Assembly (NCBI GenBank): GCA_038231215.1
Contig: JBBRLS010000085.1
Location: 1 to 8,550 of the forward strand
Direction: 5' to 3'
Length of the DNA stretch: 8,550 bases
From: Schlegelella_A sp038231215
Lineage (GTDB): Bacteria > Pseudomonadota > Gammaproteobacteria > Burkholderiales > Burkholderiaceae_C
Part shown: positions 5,596-8,550 of the stretch, in pieces
Layout: each line of letters starts with the position of its first letter
Position numbering within the stretch: position 1 is the first letter of the stretch
Program-made: the position numbers and the translations under genes
The notes under the pieces: generated by a model
What the model saw: only the letters and a program-made list of their open reading frames with translations
Told to the model about the DNA's origin: nothing
Database searches by the model: none

Positions 5596-6416
5596 GGCGT
5601 GAGCGTGGTGCCGTTCGACTCCGGGGCGATGCGCGCGAAGCCGTCTCGGCTCCAGCGCAAGACTTCGGCCCGAGGTGCGCCGTGACCGTCGAGGTCCCAA
5701 TCGCTCAGCACGTGACGAACCTCACCCGGCGCCAGCGCATGGCTGGCCGGTGCGTGGGTGTGGCCGTGCACGAGGACCGGCGCTTCGGCGACGTTCAGCC
5801 AGCCGCGCGCCGCGTCGGCGTCGACGTCGACGAGCCGCTGCTCGCGCACCGGATGCAACGACTTGCTGCGTCGCCGCGCCGCACGACCGAGCGCACGCCG
5901 CCACGACAAGGGCAAGGCCAGGAACGCGCGCTGCAGCCCGGGCCGACGCACGACGTTGCGGTAGCGCTGATAGGCGACGTCGTCGAGGCAGAGCGCGTCG
6001 CCGTGCGAGACCAGCACCCGCGCATCGAAGGCATCGATCAGCGTCGGGTCGTGCAAGCGCAGCACGCCGCTGGATTCGAGCATGGCGTCGCCGACCAGGA
6101 AGTCGCGGTTGCCGGCCATGAAGCCGATCGCCTTGCTCGACGCGGCCTCGGTGAGCACCTCGACACAGCGCGCCTCGAAGCCGCGCTCGGCCAGGTCGTC
6201 GCCCACCCAGACCTCGAACAGGTCACCGAGGATGAACACGGCATCGGCACCCGTATGGCGCAGATGCGCGGCCCAGGCATCGAAGGCGCGCGGCGTGCTC
6301 GCCGCGAGGTGCAGGTCGCTGATGAAGTCGATGGCCCGCCATTCAGCGGGCGCGACGAAGGTCGGCGTCGCCTCGGGCAGGGGCAGCGCGACCGGGACCT
6401 GCGTTCGCGCTGCCAC
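5592..6416 (-). CDS. lpxH: LpxH, UDP-2,3-diacylglucosamine diphosphatase
   Basis: 274 residues from a GTG at 6416. LpxH is a calcineurin-like, Mn-dependent phosphoesterase at the inner membrane that cleaves UDP-2,3-diacylglucosamine to lipid X and UMP, the fourth step of lipid A synthesis. All metal-site motifs are present: DLHL (D34, H36), GDLFEVWVGDD (D65), GNRDFL (N103-D105), SHGD (H138) and HGHTH (H217, H219, H221). The basic helical cap between SHGD and HGHTH (residues 150-200, many Arg) fits the membrane-facing insertion of the family. It is somewhat longer than E. coli LpxH (240), through N- and C-terminal tails. The GTG is 12 nt after the ppiB stop and its upstream bases are GC-rich with a weak GGG ribosome site, so the first residues are less sure. 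No ATG lies between the GTG and the conserved core. It is presumably essential, like other lpx genes in most Gram-negatives. Confidence 0.96.
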   Translation of the reverse strand: MAARTQVPVALPLPEATPTFVAPAEWRAIDFISDLHLAASTPRAFDAWAAHLRHTGADAVFILGDLFEVWVGDDLAERGFEARCVEVLTEAASSKAIGFMAGNRDFLVGDAMLESSGVLRLHDPTLIDAFDARVLVSHGDALCLDDVAYQRYRNVVRRPGLQRAFLALPLSWRRALGRAARRRSKSLHPVREQRLVDVDADAARGWLNVAEAPVLVHGHTHAPASHALAPGEVRHVLSDWDLDGHGAPRAEVLRWSRDGFARIAPESNGTTLTP

Positions 6417-6428
6417 GCCCGCGCGCGA

Positions 6429-6932
6429 TCAGGAAACCACGGTGGCGCGGGTGATCGTCACGTCTTCGAGCGGCACGTCGGCATGGCCGGCGCGGTTGCC
6501 GGTGCGCACCTGCTCGATCGCGTCGACGATCTCGGTGCCCTTGACGACCTTGCCGAAAACCGCGTAGCCCCAGCCCTGCGCTGTCTCCGACTTGAAGTTG
6601 AGGAACTCGTTGTCGGCGCCGTTAATGAAGAACTGCGCGGTCGCCGAATGCGGCGCCGAGGTGCGCGCCATGGCCACCGTGTAGCGATCGTTCTTCAGTC
6701 CGTTCGAGGCCTCGTTCTGGATCGTGTTGCCGGTCGGCTTTTGCTGCATGCCGGGCTCGAAGCCGCCGCCTTGCACCATGAAGCCCTTGATGACGCGATG
6801 GAACACGGTCCCGTCGAAGTGGCCGTTCTCGACGTTGGTGAGAAAGTTCTTCACCGTGACGGGCGCCTTCTCGTCGTCGAGCTCGAGGCGGATGGTGCCA
6901 TGGCTGGTATCCAGATCGACTATCTTGGTCAT
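6429..6932 (-). CDS. ppiB: Cytoplasmic cyclophilin-type peptidyl-prolyl isomerase
   Basis: 167 residues, the usual length for bacterial PpiB (164 in E. coli). Cyclophilins speed cis-trans change at Xaa-Pro bonds during folding. Active-site residues are visible: FHRVI (R46), FMVQGGG (F51, Q54), MARTSAPHSATAQFFIN (QFFIN at 100-104) and WGYAVFGKV. There is no signal peptide, so it acts in the cytoplasm. The ATG is separated from the preceding cyclophilin stop by one base (TGA-G-ATG), and the ribosome site GGAG lies inside the last codons of that gene, so the pair should be translated together. The core is clearly similar to the neighbouring secreted cyclophilin, an old duplication with one copy for each compartment, as in E. 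coli ppiA/ppiB, though here the two genes are adjacent. Confidence 0.95.
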   Translation of the reverse strand: MTKIVDLDTSHGTIRLELDDEKAPVTVKNFLTNVENGHFDGTVFHRVIKGFMVQGGGFEPGMQQKPTGNTIQNEASNGLKNDRYTVAMARTSAPHSATAQFFINGADNEFLNFKSETAQGWGYAVFGKVVKGTEIVDAIEQVRTGNRAGHADVPLEDVTITRATVVS

Positions 6933-6933
6933 C

Positions 6934-7494
6934 TCATTTCTCCACGGTTGCTCGTTTGATGATCACCGGCGCGACGGGCACGTCGCCCGGGCCGGTGGGC
7001 ACGACGCGGATCTTGTCGACCACGTCCATGCCTTCGATGACCTTGCCGAACACGGCGTAGCCGTTGCCGTCGCGCGACTGGGCCTGGTTCAGGAAGTCAT
7101 TGTCCTTGACGTTGATGAAGAACTGCGCGGTGGCGGAATTCGGATCGTTGGTGCGCGCCATGGCGACGGTGCCGCGCTGGTTCGTGAGGCCGTTCCTGCT
7201 CTCGAGGCCGATCGGCGGACGCGTCGACTTTTCCTTCAGGTCGGGGGTCATGCCGCCACCCTGGATCATGAAGTTGGCGATGACGCGATGGAACACCGTG
7301 CCGTTGTAATGGCCGGCCTTCACGTATTGCAGGAAGTTTTCGACCGTCTTCGGCGCCTTGGCGGCGTCGAGTTCGACGACGATGTCGCCTTCCGAGGTGA
7401 CGAACTTGACCTTCTGCGCCAGGGCAGGCGCCGCGGCAGCAAGCGACAAGGCCGTCAGCAGGGCCATCAAGGTACGGGAAAAGAGTTTTCGCAT
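6934..7494 (-). CDS. ppiA: Periplasmic cyclophilin-type peptidyl-prolyl isomerase
   Basis: 186 residues. The start at 7494 gives a classic Sec signal peptide: MRKLFSRT, a hydrophobic core, then PALA with predicted cleavage after Ala26, so the enzyme works in the periplasm. A good ribosome site (GGAG) lies 6 nt upstream of the ATG. The reading frame stays open far upstream, to 8145, but there it only shadows the TPR gene. The catalytic core is intact: FHRVI (R70), FMIQGGG (F75, Q78), ARTNDPNSATAQFFIN (QFFIN 124-128) and GYAVFGKV. It is placed between a secreted TPR protein and the cytoplasmic cyclophilin, consistent with co-expression; a role in envelope protein folding is the family expectation, not shown here. 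The symbol ppiA is by function and location; annotations of this gene vary. Confidence 0.94.
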   Translation of the reverse strand: MRKLFSRTLMALLTALSLAAAAPALAQKVKFVTSEGDIVVELDAAKAPKTVENFLQYVKAGHYNGTVFHRVIANFMIQGGGMTPDLKEKSTRPPIGLESRNGLTNQRGTVAMARTNDPNSATAQFFINVKDNDFLNQAQSRDGNGYAVFGKVIEGMDVVDKIRVVPTGPGDVPVAPVIIKRATVEK

Positions 7495-7508
7495 GGTTGT
7501 CTCCGGGG

Positions 7509-8099
7509 TCAACGTTTCAAGGTGGCGCTTGCTCTCGCGGCGACGGCCGGCACGCTCGCCGCGCCCTTGGCCGACACCGGCGCCGCAAGCTGGCGCACTA
7601 GCTCGAGCTTGCGCGGCAAGCCGGTGTTTGCCGGCTCGAGCCTGAGCGCCATGGCATAGGCCTGACCCGCGAGCATCGCGTAGACGTCGCCGAGATTCTC
7701 CTGCGCCGTGGCATAGCCGGGATTGAGGCGCAGCGATTCTTCCAGCTCGGCGCGGGCCTTGGCGTACTCGCCGGTCGACGCGTAGAGCGCGGCCAGGTTG
7801 TTGTGCGGCTCGGCCAGCTCGGGATAGTCCTGCGTCAACTGCTGCAGCAGTCCGGCGGACTCGGCAGTGCGACCCGAATCCGCGAGCACCACCGACTTCA
7901 GGAAGCGCATCTGCGCGTCTTTGGGCTTGCTCGCGAGGTACTTGTCGGCCAGCCCGAGCGCAGCCGCGGACTGGCCGGCATGGTGCAGCCGCGTCACTTC
8001 GCTCAGCTCGTCGGCCAGCGCAGCGTGGGCCGCGCCGGCGAGGGCCAGAAGAAGCGTGCAGAGCAGGGCGTTGAATGCGGCGAGCGCTCGGAGATGCAT
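7509..8099 (-). CDS. Secreted tetratricopeptide-repeat protein
   Basis: 196 residues from the ATG at 8099. This start gives a signal peptide (MHLRALAAFNALL, hydrophobic core, AHA with cleavage after residue 26), so a periplasmic protein. There is no lipobox cysteine at the cleavage site. TPR-like helix pairs follow: AAALGLADKYLASKPKDA, a second ending in QDYPELAEPHNNLAALYAS, a third with AKARAELEESLRLNPGYA and a degenerate one around AYAMALRLEPAN; the tail is Ala/Val/Ser-rich. TPRs bind proteins; the partner is unknown. An ATG at 8201 would add 34 residues, but that extension reads through the best -10 candidate on this strand (8186-8191) and buries the signal peptide, so I reject it. No good ribosome site precedes 8099. 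The ppiA start is 14 bp after its stop. This gene leads the operon and is divergent from cysS. Confidence 0.88.
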   Translation of the reverse strand: MHLRALAAFNALLCTLLLALAGAAHAALADELSEVTRLHHAGQSAAALGLADKYLASKPKDAQMRFLKSVVLADSGRTAESAGLLQQLTQDYPELAEPHNNLAALYASTGEYAKARAELEESLRLNPGYATAQENLGDVYAMLAGQAYAMALRLEPANTGLPRKLELVRQLAAPVSAKGAASVPAVAARASATLKR

Positions 8100-8173
8100 C
8101 GACGGAACGGAGAGGCGACGCACGCTGCTGCGCGCGATGTCCCATGACTGCGATTCACGCAGAACAGGGCCGC

Positions 8174-8179
8174 TATACT
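8174..8179 (+). promoter_or_regulatory. Probable cysS -10 box
   Basis: TATACT matches five of six consensus bases. A start site near 8186 would give a cysS leader of about 64 nt. The -35 side is weak (GATTCA, 8152-8157, at 16 bp, or TTCACG, 8154-8159, at 14 bp). Confidence 0.5.
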
Positions 8180-8185
8180 GATTCG

Positions 8186-8191
8186 ATTGTA
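8186..8191 (-). promoter_or_regulatory. Probable -10 box for the TPR-ppiA-ppiB-lpxH-mtfA operon
   Basis: On the minus strand this reads TACAAT, five of six consensus bases. A start site near 8179 leaves a leader of about 80 nt before the TPR start at 8099. It lies back to back with the cysS -10 box 6 bp away, so the two promoters would share space and could compete. No strong -35 hexamer is visible. The perfect 10-bp palindrome ACGCATGCGT (8196-8205) lies just upstream on this strand, where an operator could sit. Confidence 0.4.
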
Positions 8192-8218
8192 GGGCACGCA
8201 TGCGTCGCGATGCCTCTC

Positions 8219-8240
8219 AGCGGCACCCCTCCGTGCCGTT
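8219..8240 (+). promoter_or_regulatory. Hairpin in the cysS leader, next to the start codon
   Basis: A perfect 6-bp stem (CGGCAC, 8221-8226, with GTGCCG, 8233-8238), extendable by one G-T and one A-T pair, encloses the loop CCCTCC. It ends about 9-11 nt before the cysS ATG, where a ribosome site would be expected but none is seen. It is not followed by a T-run, so a terminator is unlikely. A role in translation control is possible; chance is not excluded. Confidence 0.4.
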
Positions 8241-8249
8241 TCCGGCCCC

Positions 8250-8550
8250 ATGACACTCCGAATCCATAACACCCTGTCGCGGGCGACCGAGGTCTTCGTG
8301 CCGATCGAATCGGGTCACGTCCGGCTCTACGTGTGCGGCATCACGATCTACGACTATTCGCACATGGGGCACGCGCGCTTCATGATGGCCTTCGATGTCG
8401 TGCAGCGCTGGCTGAAGACGCTCGGCTATCGCGTGACCTACGTGCGCAACGTCACCGACGTCGACGACAAGATCATCAAGCGCGCGCTCGAGCGCGGCAT
8501 GCCGATCCGCGAGCTCACCGATCAGATGATCACCGCCATGCACGACGACG
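8250..8550 (+). CDS. cysS: Cysteinyl-tRNA synthetase, N-terminal part
   Basis: The first 100 residues; the gene runs past the window end. Class I aminoacyl-tRNA synthetase that activates cysteine with ATP and loads tRNA-Cys in the cytoplasm. Visible landmarks: LYVCGITIYD with the first zinc ligand Cys29, the HIGH-type signature HMGH (38-41) followed by AR, and YVRNVTDVDDKIIKRA. The N-terminus MTLRIHNTLSR is typical, supporting the ATG at 8250; no Shine-Dalgarno is visible and a hairpin lies just upstream. The KMSKS loop and tRNA-binding domains are off-window. Several positions differ from the usual betaproteobacterial consensus as I remember it (for example GITIYDYSHM in place of GMTVYDYCHL), but all catalytic ones present are intact. 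Confidence 0.97.
   Translation, partial: MTLRIHNTLSRATEVFVPIESGHVRLYVCGITIYDYSHMGHARFMMAFDVVQRWLKTLGYRVTYVRNVTDVDDKIIKRALERGMPIRELTDQMITAMHDD

Noticed and set aside
5682..6959. A 425-codon + strand frame opposite lpxH and ppiB
   Set aside because: Antisense shadow of two well-supported genes, made possible by high GC.
6724..7659. A 311-codon + strand frame opposite the cyclophilins
   Set aside because: Antisense to two intact cyclophilin genes; no recognisable protein.
8100..8201. N-terminal extension of the TPR protein to the ATG at 8201
   Set aside because: It would bury the signal peptide and overlap the best -10 candidate of its own strand.
1..8550. CRISPR array expected with a Cas4-like gene
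   Set aside because: No regularly spaced direct repeats and no cas1/cas2 were seen; the Cas4-like genes are treated as solo.

Overview
The window looks like a chromosomal segment of a high-GC betaproteobacterium, probably order Burkholderiales. The basis is the family resemblance of ClpS, ClpA, LpxH, the two cyclophilins and CysS, and the gene order cysS / TPR protein / ppiA / ppiB / lpxH / mtfA, which I recall from that order. No ribosomal RNA is present, so this taxonomic call is an inference.

Left region (1-1704, all + strand): a compact, apparently translationally coupled cassette unlike the rest of the window. It holds (i) the C-terminal part of a ParM/StbA-like actin ATPase (PRTRC protein D type), (ii) a 100-residue protein whose N-terminal half fits a ribbon-helix-helix, ParR-like adaptor, (iii) a 153-residue protein with a Cas4-like N-terminal half-module followed by a CFI-box domain, and (iv) a membrane-anchored PD-(D/E)XK nuclease with the Cas4-type C-terminal cysteine triad. 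Together (iii) and (iv) carry the full set of Cas4 landmark residues, split over two overlapping genes. This is the most novel content of the window. No CRISPR array or other cas gene is visible.

Middle (1705-2083): a gene-poor junction of about 380 bp. It has a possible promoter at the nuclease stop codon, a purine-rich stretch, a clear rho-independent terminator (1930-1954), and a -10-like box just before clpS. It probably marks the border between accessory DNA and core genome.

Core right region: clpS-clpA (+), the N-degron adaptor and its AAA+ unfoldase, share a 4-base overlap. They converge on a five-gene minus-strand operon, read right to left: secreted TPR protein, periplasmic cyclophilin, cytoplasmic cyclophilin, lpxH (lipid A synthesis), mtfA (zinc metallopeptidase). 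A 62-bp imperfect inverted repeat lies between the convergent ends and contains the mtfA stop codon. The operon is divergent from cysS (cysteinyl-tRNA synthetase, cut by the window end); the divergent gap has back-to-back -10 candidates and a hairpin just before the cysS start.
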